Source of the DNA: Poriferisodalis sp965116245
Lineage (GTDB): Bacteria; Actinomycetota; Acidimicrobiia; Acidimicrobiales; Poriferisodalaceae
Direction: 5' to 3'
Length of the DNA stretch: 64,000 bases
Assembly (NCBI GenBank): GCA_965116245.1
Contig: OZ220497.1
Coordinates: 2,542,001-2,606,000, forward strand
Part shown: positions 8,925 through 17,952 of the stretch, piece after piece
Position numbering within the stretch: position 1 is the stretch's first letter
How the letters are laid out: the number at the start of each line of letters is the position of its first letter
The notes under the pieces: model-generated
What the model was told of the DNA's origin: nothing
Seen by the model: only the letters and a program-made list of their open reading frames with translations
Databases searched by the model: none
Program-made: the position numbers and the translations under genes

Positions 8925-9153
8925 TCTGTGTTGCCCAGTGTGTGTTGCCCAGTGTGTGTTGCCCAGTGTGTGTTGCCCAGTGTGTGTTGCCCAGTGTGTA
9001 TTGCCCAGTGTGTATTGCTCGGTCTGTTTTGCCCAGTCTGGGCTGCCCAGACGGGATTGCCCAGACAGAGTTGCCCAGACAGGATTGCCCAGACAGGGAT
9101 ACCCAGTCTGTGTGGCCCAATCCGGGTGGCCCAATCCGGGTGGCCCAGTCTGT
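8925..9153. repeat. Array of about 16 degenerate 14-bp repeats (GCCCAGTGTGTGTT)
   Basis: A head-to-tail array with 14-bp period between divergent genes. Units evolve along the array: GCCCAGTGTGTGTT in the first part, then GCCCAGACAGGATT types, then GCCCAATCCGGGTG. There are no spacers, so it is not a CRISPR. The 14-bp period rotates frame, which yields cysteine-rich or Gly/Trp-rich open frames that I do not regard as genes. Confidence 0.8.
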
Positions 9154-9243
9154 GTCACCCCGCAGCAACGTCAGCTTCGGTACTCTCGGACCATTCAGGC
9201 AATGGGAATGTCCCACGGGACCGTGACTGGAAGGCAGACTGCC

Positions 9244-10035
9244 ATGCATCAACTTGACGCCCGCCATGTGGTGTATGACGCTTCAAACAGGGGCAACGCC
9301 TCCAGGCGCAACTCCTCTAGGGGCCGTTCCTCCAGGCGCAACTCCTCCAGGGGCCACCGTTCACGTTGGCGTGCATGTGCTACAGCGCTCGCTATCTCGA
9401 TGCTGGTGAGCGCTTGTGGTCTGCTGAGCGATGACAACAACGACTCCACAACGACGACCACCTCGGCTGCGGACGCCGACGCGACGTCTCTAGTCAGCCA
9501 AACAGACCCCACCACCGTGGTGACGGCCGCACCCACCACCAGCATGGCTGGCGACAACATGAACAACGGCGAACAGTCAGGCGCCAATGTGACTGTGGAA
9601 TCGAAGCTGTCCACCGCTGGTTTGTCGCCGGTGCAGATCGGCCACACGCTTCAAGACGCTCAAACTGCTGCGGGAGCGCTGTTGATCGCCGTGCCAGGCG
9701 GCACCGACGCCTGTCGCGTTTACACGATTCAGAACGGCCCCCCAGGTGTTCGGCTCTTGTCCGTGAACTCCGAAATCGTGCGCGTTGACATTGACTCCGG
9801 TCCGATCACAACCATCTCGGGCTACGGCATCGGCTCCACTCGAAGCCAAATCACCGAAGCGTTCGGCGACCGAATTGAAGACGGTCCCGGACTCTCGGCG
9901 ATCCAGTACGTGCCAGTTGACGCCCCCGACGCCGACAAGCGCGTCGTGTGGGAAGTCAACGAAGCCGGTTCTGTGATCTCGCTGCGGACCGGACGCCTGC
10001 CGCATGTAACACCGAGAGTGCCCTGCGCAAACTAA
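9244..10035 (+). CDS. Predicted lipoprotein of unknown function
   Basis: A secreted lipoprotein of about 263 residues. A hydrophobic segment (about residues 45-57) ends in the lipobox LVSAC, with Cys58 the likely lipidated residue. It is preceded by an unusually long Arg/Ser-rich n-region containing the repeat SRRNSSRG. A Thr/Ser/Asp-rich linker follows, then a globular domain with GIGSTRSQITEAFGD, a pattern seen in uncharacterised actinobacterial secreted proteins. I do not recognise the function. ATG 9244 has GGAAGG upstream; ATG 9202 and 9208 are alternatives. Longer frames from 8938 read through the 14-bp repeat array and are rejected. Confidence 0.7.
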   Translation: MHQLDARHVVYDASNRGNASRRNSSRGRSSRRNSSRGHRSRWRACATALAISMLVSACGLLSDDNNDSTTTTTSAADADATSLVSQTDPTTVVTAAPTTSMAGDNMNNGEQSGANVTVESKLSTAGLSPVQIGHTLQDAQTAAGALLIAVPGGTDACRVYTIQNGPPGVRLLSVNSEIVRVDIDSGPITTISGYGIGSTRSQITEAFGDRIEDGPGLSAIQYVPVDAPDADKRVVWEVNEAGSVISLRTGRLPHVTPRVPCAN

Positions 10036-10198
10036 CTTCCAGCCAGCACTGGCTATCACTAGCTGACTCTGACTGGCTAGCTCTGACTGGCTAGCTGGAC
10101 TTAGACAGCGCAGGCTTGGCCAGTCCAGTACGGGTCAGCCCAGGCGTGGCCAAAGCAGGCTGGGCCAGCCCGAGATTGGCCAGTCCAAGATTGGCCAA

Positions 10199-11563
10199 CT
10201 ACGAGGCGGCAATGTCGCCTAGGTGCTTGATCACGTCAATCCATAGCTGCGTTGAGAGTGCCAGCGAGTCGACGTCGACTCGCTCATCATTGCCGTGAAA
10301 GCGCAGCATAAAATCGTCGGCGTTGACTCTGTTGCTGAACAGCCCTGCACCATAAGCGACAGCCCCTTTCAAGCGAAAGAAGCGTGCATCGGTCGCTCCC
10401 ACGATTAGCTGCGGAATCACCGGGGCTCCTGGATGCGCCTTCGCCACCAACTCGCTGAGAAGCTGCCACATCGGCGTATTGGTCGATGAGAAGCTGGCGG
10501 GATCGTCGTGGAGATGCTCGACTTCTACCTCGTCAAACATCTCGCCCAAAGCTGCTTGCAGATGCTCATCCACCGCTACCGGATCACCCGGAGCGGTGCG
10601 GATGTCAACCTCAATCTCGACCTTGTCGGGGATGATGTTCGTCTTGTTGCCGCCGCCAACCACATTCGGGCTGAACGTCGTGTGACTGCACGCGTGCAGG
10701 TGACGCGCCAAGCCCGGCGAGTCCACGGACTTGATGGCGTCGAACACGCGACCCGGATCTAGGAGCGCCTCGCGCGTCTCGTCGTCCACCAGCAGGGTTG
10801 AGACATGGTGCTGCCACATCTCGGTGAGCTGCGGCGCGGGCTGATATTCGGCAATGCGTCTCACCACTTCGGCAGCCTTGATGAGCGCATTGTCGGTGCC
10901 AAAGGGCATTGAACCGTGACCGGGGGTGCCACGCACGGTTAGACGACGCCATCCGATGCCCTTTTCGCCCGCCGCAAGCGTGACTTTTGTTCCCTGCGGA
11001 GTGTGGCTCGGCATGCCACCGAATTCGGTGAGGACATAGTCGCATTCAATGGTGTCCCAATGGTGCTCGGCCATCCATTTCGCGCCGTAGGTGCCGCCCG
11101 CCTCCTCGTCGGCGACGCCGAAGTAGATGACGTCTCCAGCGGGACGGTACCCGCTGCGTGCGATATGACGGAACGCCACTGCCATTGAGGACGTGAGGTT
11201 CAACATGTCAACGGCGCCGCGGCCCCACACTTCGCCGCCCACCAACTCGCCGCCGAAGGGGTCCCTACTCCAGCCAGCTTCGTTTACGGGCACCACATCG
11301 GTATGCCCCATCAGGCACAGCTTGGGAGCCGATGGATCGGTACCAGCAATACGCGCGACTAACGAACGGCGTCCCGGCTCAGACTCAAAGCTCTCCACCT
11401 CGCTGCCCGGACACTCAAGGAATGTCTCCAGCACGTCGCTGTTGCGCACCTCTTCGCCCGAAGCAACGGTGCCGTCGTTGACACAGGCGTTTCGAATGAG
11501 CTGCTGCAAAAGCTCCACAGTCTCATTGGTAAGAGTCGGATCGGTGTGTAGCAGGTCACCCAT
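10199..11563 (-). CDS. M20 family metallopeptidase (ArgE/DapE/carboxypeptidase-like)
   Basis: A 454-residue dinuclear zinc hydrolase. Zinc-ligand and catalytic segments are GHTDVVP (residues 86-92), GRGAVDM (114-120, bridging Asp119) and ADEEAGG (151-157, with the general-base Glu and a ligand Glu), and the dimerisation domain starts after the RGTPGHGSMP segment. M20 enzymes remove N-acyl groups or C-terminal residues from amino acids and peptides; the exact substrate is not evident. No signal peptide is seen, so it is cytoplasmic. Together with the D-aminoacylase-like amidohydrolase at 7-8.8 kb it could take part in N-acyl amino acid scavenging, which is inference. Confidence 0.88.
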   Translation of the reverse strand: MGDLLHTDPTLTNETVELLQQLIRNACVNDGTVASGEEVRNSDVLETFLECPGSEVESFESEPGRRSLVARIAGTDPSAPKLCLMGHTDVVPVNEAGWSRDPFGGELVGGEVWGRGAVDMLNLTSSMAVAFRHIARSGYRPAGDVIYFGVADEEAGGTYGAKWMAEHHWDTIECDYVLTEFGGMPSHTPQGTKVTLAAGEKGIGWRRLTVRGTPGHGSMPFGTDNALIKAAEVVRRIAEYQPAPQLTEMWQHHVSTLLVDDETREALLDPGRVFDAIKSVDSPGLARHLHACSHTTFSPNVVGGGNKTNIIPDKVEIEVDIRTAPGDPVAVDEHLQAALGEMFDEVEVEHLHDDPASFSSTNTPMWQLLSELVAKAHPGAPVIPQLIVGATDARFFRLKGAVAYGAGLFSNRVNADDFMLRFHGNDERVDVDSLALSTQLWIDVIKHLGDIAAS

Positions 11564-11768
11564 AGAAACGATGCTACGTCAGCACCGATACCCATACCTG
11601 TAAGTCACGCGGCGCACCTGTGTCACCTGCATACCTGTGTCGCCTGCATACCTGTGTCAGCCAACTGTGTCAGCCAACCGTGCCAACCAGCCGTGCCATC
11701 TAGCCGTGCTGAGCATGTACCGCCGCGGCTACCGTTTGGGCGATGAACTCAGGCGATGAACTCAGGCG

Positions 11769-12905
11769 ATGAACGCGACTATAGACCTCGATTCGTTTCG
11801 AACTGAGGCCGCAGCGTTCATTGCTGAGGCTCACCGAGCAGGCTTGGCGTGTCCTGCCTACGGCGCCATCCTGGCGCCGGAGCTGCACGAGCAAGCCCGT
11901 ACATGGCAGCGGCACTGTTTTGATAGCCGATGGGCTGGCCTGCACTGGCCAACCGAAGTTGGCGGACTGGGTCTGAGTCGGGCCCACACTGCGGCGTGGA
12001 TGGAAGAGTGCGAACGCGCGAGCGTCGCTCCCTACCTGAATCTGCAAGGCATAGTGCTGGCAGGCGAAGCGATCATGCGCGCTGGAACTGCCAACCAACG
12101 CAGCCGATTGTTGCGCCCAACTCTGACTGGTGAGTTGTTGTGGTGTCAGCTCTTCAGCGAACCCGGTGCCGGTTCGGATCTGGGCGGTCTCACCACAAGC
12201 GCTGTGGCTGATGGCAACCGCTTCGTTCTGAACGGACAAAAGGTGTGGTCATCAAACGCGCAGTTCGCTGAATACGGCATTTTGATGGCTCGCACAGAAC
12301 CCGATGCCCCTAAACACCGTGGAATCAGCTTCTTCCTGCTTGATATGACACTTCCAGGAATAGAGGTTCGCCCCATTCGGCAGATGACCGGCGACAGCGA
12401 ATTCTGCGAAGTGTTCTTTGATGATGTAGCCATGCCCGCAGAAGCTCTGCTGGGTACCCGAGGAGGTGGCTGGGGCGTGGCCATGGCCGTGCTCGAAGAC
12501 GAGCGTGGTGGCAGTGGTGCCGCTGGCGTGATCAGCCTTCGTAAACGGCTCACGCAGATGGTCTCATCAGTGGGAGATGCCGGGCCACTAGGCCGCCAGT
12601 CGCTAGCCGATTTGTATGCCCGCGGCGGTGCGTTAGCCGCTCTCATGGAACTGCACGGTGCCGAGCCCCAAATGGCTCCCGTAACCAAACTCGCCAACAG
12701 CGAACTCGGATATGACGAAGCCTCTACTGGAATCAGCCTGAATGGGGCGCAGGCGATGCTCGCCTCCGGTCTCCCCGACTCCTCCGACGCTGTGCAGCGC
12801 TTACTGTATGCACCGGGCATGCGCATCGCCGGTGGTAGCAGTGAGATCCAGCGCAACATTATCGGCGAGCGAGTACTAGGCCTGCCCCGCGAGCCCTCCC
12901 CTTAG
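11769..12905 (+). CDS. Acyl-CoA dehydrogenase family protein
   Basis: A 378-residue FAD-dependent acyl-CoA dehydrogenase. The FAD/substrate signature LFSEPGAGSDLGGL is at about residues 130-143, followed by the beta domain (VLNGQKVWSSNAQFAEYG) and the C-terminal helical domain ending in GGSSEIQRNIIGERVLGLPRE. It oxidises an acyl-CoA to the 2-enoyl-CoA and passes electrons to ETF. The group resembles actinobacterial steroid- and fatty-acid-degradation ACADs. ATG 11769 is used; the two preceding ATGs belong to a 13-bp repeat (GATGAACTCAGGC) and run into stops. Its chain length or ring substrate cannot be assigned from sequence. Confidence 0.9.
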   Translation: MNATIDLDSFRTEAAAFIAEAHRAGLACPAYGAILAPELHEQARTWQRHCFDSRWAGLHWPTEVGGLGLSRAHTAAWMEECERASVAPYLNLQGIVLAGEAIMRAGTANQRSRLLRPTLTGELLWCQLFSEPGAGSDLGGLTTSAVADGNRFVLNGQKVWSSNAQFAEYGILMARTEPDAPKHRGISFFLLDMTLPGIEVRPIRQMTGDSEFCEVFFDDVAMPAEALLGTRGGGWGVAMAVLEDERGGSGAAGVISLRKRLTQMVSSVGDAGPLGRQSLADLYARGGALAALMELHGAEPQMAPVTKLANSELGYDEASTGISLNGAQAMLASGLPDSSDAVQRLLYAPGMRIAGGSSEIQRNIIGERVLGLPREPSP

Positions 12906-13021
12906 GGCCTGATTAAGTTCCCTGATTAGAGTCCCTGATTGGGGTCCCAGTCCGCAGCAAGACAGTCCACAGCGACACACCCTCCACAGCAACACAGTCC
13001 GCCAACAAACAGTCAGCTACT

Positions 13022-13112
13022 AGACAACACTCTGCCGTAACGAAATGGCTGTAACGAAATGGCCGCAACGAAATGGATGTAACGAAACGGCTGTAACGAA
13101 ATGGCCGCAACG
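13022..13112. repeat. Degenerate tandem repeat built on AACGAAATGGC
   Basis: About six copies of a 12-16-bp unit (for example TGTAACGAAATGG and CGCAACGAAATGG) lie immediately upstream of the LLM oxidoreductase start and could form part of its leader. An upstream block at about 12906-12945 repeats a CCTGATTAG-type unit. Confidence 0.6.
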
Positions 13113-13127
13113 AAATGGGGTAATGCC

Positions 13128-14411
13128 ATGTCCGTGAAGTTCTGCTGGTTCAACCTGATGCCGTGGCCCGATTTGCCGGACGACTTCAAGACAGAACACC
13201 GATCCGTTTGGGTGGATATTGACGGGTCGCTGTTTGATCCTGAGCGTGCCAACGGCGTCTACCACGAGTACATGGACCAGCTCGAGTTCGCCGATGAGCT
13301 CGGCTTCGACGGTATCGGCGTCAACGAGCATCACCAAAACGGCTACGGCATCATGCCCAGCCCCAACATCATCGCAGCGGGGCTGGCTCGGAGAACCTCA
13401 CAGGCTGCGATCTGCGTGATCGGAAACTCGATTGCTCTGTACAACCCGCCCCACCGAGTAGCCGAAGAGTTCGCGATGCTGGACTGCATCAGCGGCGGTC
13501 GACTCGTGGCGGGATTCCCGGTGGGCACTCCAATGGACACCAATTTCACTTACGGTCAGATTCCCGCACTTACACGCGAGAAATACTACGAAGCGCACGA
13601 TTTGATCATGGAGGCTTGGACCAACCCGGACGTGTTTGCGTTCGACGGCAAATACACCCAGTTGCGCTACGTGAACTGCTGGCCAAAGCCGATCCAGCAG
13701 CCTCATCCGCCGATCTACATACCTGGCGGTGGCTCAATTGAGACGTGGGACTTCTGTCTCAAGAACGACTACAACTACTCCTATCTGAGTTTCAATGGTT
13801 ACCTGGCTGGCCAGTCGCTGATGGATGGCTATTGGAACCGTGTCAACGAACTTGACAAAACCATGTCTCCCGGGCGCGCCGGTTTTGCGCAGATCATCTG
13901 CACCGCAGCAACCGATGCCGAAGCGGAAGAGCTTTACAGCGAGCACATGCTCTACTTCTTCAACCGCTGCTTGCACGTGTTTCCGGGCTTTGCTGACCCG
14001 CCCGGCTACCGAACCGTAAAAACCATCCAGGCAGGCAAGCTCGACCAGTTCCGCAAGGAAAACCAGGAACTGTTCAAAAGACTGACCTGGAAGGACCTTG
14101 TCGAAGGCGGCTACGTAATTGCAGGCTCGCCCGACACGGTGAGCGAGCGCATGGAGGACATGATTCGCCGCCTGCGTGTCGGCACCGTGTTTTGTCTGCT
14201 GCATATGGGGAACATGCCCGACTGGAAGACTCGCTACTCCAGTCAGCTCTTCGCGGAAAAGGTGATGCCAGGCCTGCGCGACATTTGGGGCGATGAGTTC
14301 GCTGATGCCGAAGACTGGTGGTGTAAGCCGATGGCCGAGCGTGTGCAGCCCGAACACACAATGGCCGATGCCCGGCGCTACCCCGAAGCGCCCCGGGACG
14401 CGCTGGCATGA
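13128..14411 (+). CDS. LLM class flavin-dependent oxidoreductase
   Basis: A 427-residue luciferase-like monooxygenase-fold protein (PF00296). Recognisable segments are ELGFDGIGVNEHHQNGYG near residue 60, ISGGRLVAGFPVGTP near 125, and a C-terminal segment AGSPDTVSERMEDMIRR where many members close the barrel. Such enzymes use FMN or F420 with O2 or other acceptors; the deazaflavin-dependent protein at 33.4 kb makes F420 use plausible. ATG 13128 begins the fold directly, so the extra codons from 13101 lie in the repeat and are excluded. It is coupled by a 4-bp overlap to the following hydrolase, implying a shared pathway. Confidence 0.9.
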   Translation: MSVKFCWFNLMPWPDLPDDFKTEHRSVWVDIDGSLFDPERANGVYHEYMDQLEFADELGFDGIGVNEHHQNGYGIMPSPNIIAAGLARRTSQAAICVIGNSIALYNPPHRVAEEFAMLDCISGGRLVAGFPVGTPMDTNFTYGQIPALTREKYYEAHDLIMEAWTNPDVFAFDGKYTQLRYVNCWPKPIQQPHPPIYIPGGGSIETWDFCLKNDYNYSYLSFNGYLAGQSLMDGYWNRVNELDKTMSPGRAGFAQIICTAATDAEAEELYSEHMLYFFNRCLHVFPGFADPPGYRTVKTIQAGKLDQFRKENQELFKRLTWKDLVEGGYVIAGSPDTVSERMEDMIRRLRVGTVFCLLHMGNMPDWKTRYSSQLFAEKVMPGLRDIWGDEFADAEDWWCKPMAERVQPEHTMADARRYPEAPRDALA

Positions 14412-15343
14412 GCACGACCCAAATGGCGCCTACACCGGCAGCAACAACAGATCTGTTTGAAGAGATAGTCGTAACGACTCGACGTTGTGTAACTGCTCCA
14501 GTGCGCGTCTATGAACCCGACAGCCTCGCCAACGCAGCCAGCCCACTCAGCCCCGCCAGCCCCGCCAGCACGGCTAATTCTGGCGCGACTGCGACAGTGC
14601 TGGCGCTGCACGGTGCCGGCGGCTGGTTGGCCGACGAGCCGGTGCTCAACGGCCTGGCAGCGGCGGGCTTTCGAGTGGTGGCGCCAGTGTGGCCCGCCTG
14701 GAGCGAACACGAAGACGAAGACCGCTTGTCTGACATGAACGACTTCGCGCTGCACGGCTGGGACGTGGCCACCGAACTGGGCTTGCTAGAACCCTCCAAC
14801 GCCGGTGCGTTACACCTTGTGGGCCACTCGATGGGCGGCATGATCGCCGCAGAGATGGCGGCCCTGGCGCCCCAGTCGGTTGGCCGCATGGCGTTGCTGT
14901 GCCCTGCAGGTATGTGGCTTGACGAACACCCAATTCCTGACATTTTCGCCATGCTCCCCTACCAGTTGGCCGAAGTTCTCTTCGCAAGCCCCGATGTTGG
15001 CGAGGAGGTGCTGACCGGAGGTGCGGACTTTTCCGACAACGAGACGTTGACTCGTTTCATGGTTGCACGCGCTCGCCAGCAGGGAATGGCTGGCAAGATT
15101 CTGTTTCCTATCCCGAACCGACGATTTTCGCAGCGGGCATATCGAGTAACGGTGCCTACACTGCTCGTGTGGGGCCGTCAGGACCGGCTGATTCCGCCTG
15201 TCTATGCGCAGGAATGGCGCACGGCATTGCCGGAGTCCACAGTTGAGTTGGTCGAGGGTGCCGGACACATGTTGCCCTACGAACAGCCTGCGGCTGTGGT
15301 AGCGGCCGTTGCTGGCCACTTCGGGAGCCCACCGTCTACCTAG
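14408..15343 (+). CDS. alpha/beta hydrolase coupled to LLM oxidoreductase
   Basis: A 311-residue alpha/beta hydrolase whose ATG overlaps the TGA of the LLM gene (ATGA), so the two are translationally coupled. Oxyanion-hole segment LHGAGGW (68-74), nucleophile elbow GHSMGG (Ser141), acidic residue in WGRQDRLIPP, and catalytic His in GAGHMLPYEQP. An oxygenase plus hydrolase pair suggests oxidation of a ketone or ring followed by ester or C-C bond hydrolysis, as in meta-cleavage or Baeyer-Villiger routes; the substrate is unknown. Residues 40-60 contain a Ser/Ala/Pro repeat (SPASPAS-like) absent from most homologues. Confidence 0.88.
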   Translation: MSTTQMAPTPAATTDLFEEIVVTTRRCVTAPVRVYEPDSLANAASPLSPASPASTANSGATATVLALHGAGGWLADEPVLNGLAAAGFRVVAPVWPAWSEHEDEDRLSDMNDFALHGWDVATELGLLEPSNAGALHLVGHSMGGMIAAEMAALAPQSVGRMALLCPAGMWLDEHPIPDIFAMLPYQLAEVLFASPDVGEEVLTGGADFSDNETLTRFMVARARQQGMAGKILFPIPNRRFSQRAYRVTVPTLLVWGRQDRLIPPVYAQEWRTALPESTVELVEGAGHMLPYEQPAAVVAAVAGHFGSPPST

Positions 15344-15429
15344 CTGCTACCTAGCTGACAGCGGCGCGGGGGGCATAACACCTCGGCAAGTCAGCGTTAT
15401 GTTGAGCCTAGATTTGGCCTAGATTTGGC

Positions 15430-17781
15430 CTAAATCTCGCGTGTATCCGCCGTAAACGATGCCACGGCGTCCGCGCTGTAGGCCATCGGAATCAGTTCAC
15501 ATTCCAACCACGCCTGGCGCTGGTCAAGGTCGTGACCGCTGCCGCGCACACCCGAAACTCCGTGGGGCACAACCCAGCCCGAGTTGTCCCAGTCTCCAAG
15601 ATCAAACGCATAACGAGCAACCGAACCGTGGACGGCACGTTCACCTGTCTCGGGCGCGGTGCCGCCCTGGCGAACGGTGTCACCATCGCCGCTGCAGCCG
15701 TCAACTGGTGGATGCAAATGTCTTGCCGCCGACACTGCCGAAGCGAGCGGGTGCGGCGATGCCATTCGATGCACCCGACCCCATGACCATGATGATGGAT
15801 CCTCGCCTAGCCGCTGCGTCAGTTCGGCGGCGGTCTCGTCCACGCAAGCGCTGACAGCCATGCGCAATCCGATGAGATTGTCCAGTCCCGGCACCACATC
15901 CAGATTTCGCTCACACAACATGCGCTTGGCCGACCCTGCTGCCATGCGTCCGGCCTCGGCGGCAGGCGGCCACCCTGCGGCGCCTAGCTCGGCGCCAGCT
16001 ATGCCCATCCGTTCAACAACTGCCTCAATCAGTCGTCGTTTGATGACGGCATAAATCGTTGCTGGTGCCGAATCGGCGGTCACGCGATGGTCCCAGTCGG
16101 CCAACATGTCCAGCAGTTGGTGCGAGAGTTCATGGCCGCATTCGACCGCGTATTCGTCAATTAGGCTGAGCACCTTGGGGGCCACTAGTGAGGTCACGTC
16201 GCTATGTACTGCACTCATGTCAGCTACTACGGCGTTAGTCATGGGTGCCAACAGCTCGCAGATGCGGTCGTGTCGGCTGGGGCCGCCGAAGTCCAGTGAG
16301 ATGTAGGGCCCGCCGTCGGCAGTTCGGTTATTGGCCGTTACCAGGAAACCCCGTTCCGGGTTTGTCCACTGGGGTAGATCCTCAAATGGCACAGGCGCCA
16401 GACTGTCCCATGCAAACTCGTTCGTGCCCGGCACCGGTGTCCAACGGTTCGCCGGAGGGCGCTCCACTACGCGGCCTCTGATCTTGAATGCGATCTCGCC
16501 GGACCGATCCGCCGCTAACAGGTTGTTGACCGGTAGCACCCACGGACGTACCGCTTCAATCAGTTCGGCTGTGGTGCCTGCGAGCAGCATCGGCCACAGA
16601 GCATCCAGCGTTGTGTCGGGCCCGAACATGGCGGTCCATTGCATCGAGAGCGCAACACCGTCCGTTGGATCGCCAAGCACAACCGGACCCCGGGGTGTTG
16701 AGCCACAAAGAACCTCCACAGTGCCCTCGTTGCGGATGTGAAGCTCCTGGGTTCGCCATGTTGAATCCAGAGGCGAGTCAGGCTCGAAGCGCTCTACGAA
16801 CACGTCGGTGTCGTCGCACATTCCGTGAGTTATTGCCCAGGCCACTTCGGCGTTGTGTCCGAAGTGCGGGAAGCCTGGCACGCCCGGAAACCCCAAACCG
16901 ATTGCATCGAACTCGTCGCAGCGCAGGTGGCACTGGTGATACACGTTCGGGAACTCAATGCCGCGGTGCGGGTCCCCGGCCAGTAGCGGTTTGCCGCTGG
17001 CTGTGCGCTCCCCGCTGAGTGCCCACGAATTGGACGCTCCGTCGGAGTCCATAGCCGCCGCTAGTGCTGCCATATCGGCCGCATGTGCATCTAGTACTTG
17101 AGCAGCTTCTGCTAGCAGATCGGGGCGCGGATGAGCACCTGACAAACTGGCACCTGGCAAACTGGCACCTGGCAAATTGGCACCTGACACCATGGCTGTG
17201 TCGGCTTCGATGTCACCGACTGTGGCCATTACAGCTTCGGGCCCCGCTTGCACGAGGACGCGCCCACGCCACAGTTTGCGGGTGAGCGTGCCCATAAAGA
17301 TGTGTCGCAGCTTGTACACGGCTACGCAGTGCCACGGCTGCCAGGGTTCGGGCGGTGCCGGATGGTGCTCAAACTCAGCGGGCAACGCATCGCCATGTTC
17401 GGCTAGCCAGCGATTGACGCCCCGGGCGTAGGACTCGCATATTTCTTGTGTGCTGCTAGCGAGAGCCGCGTAGTCAGCTTGGGCAATCGCGGCAAGACCA
17501 AGCCGGCGAAAGAACGCGTCCTCGCGAGCGCCAGCCATTCCGACCACCTCCGCCCAGCGACCTAGAGCCCGGCACCGGTCCCATTCCATCTGCCAAATCC
17601 GGTCGGCTGCCGCTACCCAGCCCTGAGCTGCGAAAGCGGACTGCGAAGAGTCGGCTTCGATGTGAGCGATGCCCCAAGTGTCGCGGCGCACGGTCGCTCC
17701 CAATGGGCGCTGTGTGCCTCCCGACTGTGCCCGTCCGCTATGGGAGGTTCCGCCATCGTTCGAGTCGCTGCCACCGATCAT
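15430..17781 (-). CDS. Penicillin acylase family protein (Ntn hydrolase)
   Basis: A 783-residue precursor of the penicillin amidase family (PF01804). The alpha part begins with VRRDTWGIAHIEA and GWVAAADRIWQMEWDR. The autoprocessing site lies at GASNSWALSG, where Ser250 would become the N-terminal nucleophile of the beta chain. Downstream are GKPLLAGDPHRGIEFPN and AWAITHGMCDDTD. No clear signal peptide is seen. It could hydrolyse N-acyl homoserine lactones, acyl amides or beta-lactam side chains; the family does not decide. Just before the cleavage site (residues 199-216) there is a 15-bp tandem repeat insertion giving ANLPGASLPGASLSGA, located in the linker that is normally removed. Confidence 0.88.
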   Translation of the reverse strand: MIGGSDSNDGGTSHSGRAQSGGTQRPLGATVRRDTWGIAHIEADSSQSAFAAQGWVAAADRIWQMEWDRCRALGRWAEVVGMAGAREDAFFRRLGLAAIAQADYAALASSTQEICESYARGVNRWLAEHGDALPAEFEHHPAPPEPWQPWHCVAVYKLRHIFMGTLTRKLWRGRVLVQAGPEAVMATVGDIEADTAMVSGANLPGASLPGASLSGAHPRPDLLAEAAQVLDAHAADMAALAAAMDSDGASNSWALSGERTASGKPLLAGDPHRGIEFPNVYHQCHLRCDEFDAIGLGFPGVPGFPHFGHNAEVAWAITHGMCDDTDVFVERFEPDSPLDSTWRTQELHIRNEGTVEVLCGSTPRGPVVLGDPTDGVALSMQWTAMFGPDTTLDALWPMLLAGTTAELIEAVRPWVLPVNNLLAADRSGEIAFKIRGRVVERPPANRWTPVPGTNEFAWDSLAPVPFEDLPQWTNPERGFLVTANNRTADGGPYISLDFGGPSRHDRICELLAPMTNAVVADMSAVHSDVTSLVAPKVLSLIDEYAVECGHELSHQLLDMLADWDHRVTADSAPATIYAVIKRRLIEAVVERMGIAGAELGAAGWPPAAEAGRMAAGSAKRMLCERNLDVVPGLDNLIGLRMAVSACVDETAAELTQRLGEDPSSWSWGRVHRMASPHPLASAVSAARHLHPPVDGCSGDGDTVRQGGTAPETGERAVHGSVARYAFDLGDWDNSGWVVPHGVSGVRGSGHDLDQRQAWLECELIPMAYSADAVASFTADTREI

Positions 17782-17952
17782 GGCGGCAAAGCTAGGACCT
17801 CAATCGGCCCTGTGTTTGCCTTGCACTGCGTTTTCTTTGCACTGCTATTGCCCCAGCATTGCGTTGAACATTCTGCGCTTGCCGCTGCCACAGCATCGCA
17901 GCCACAACGCCGCTCTTGTCACTCCAGGCTGGCAACGCTGCGAACTCTACGG

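Noticed and set aside
8925..9153. Possible CRISPR array or cysteine-rich secreted peptide
   Set aside because: Repeats are 14 bp, contiguous and degenerate, with no spacers; the open frames on both strands are repeat translations without start signals.
15459..16054. Several plus-strand frames of 80-131 codons
   Set aside because: Antisense to the penicillin acylase gene, whose motifs are complete; GC-rich DNA often leaves such antisense frames open.
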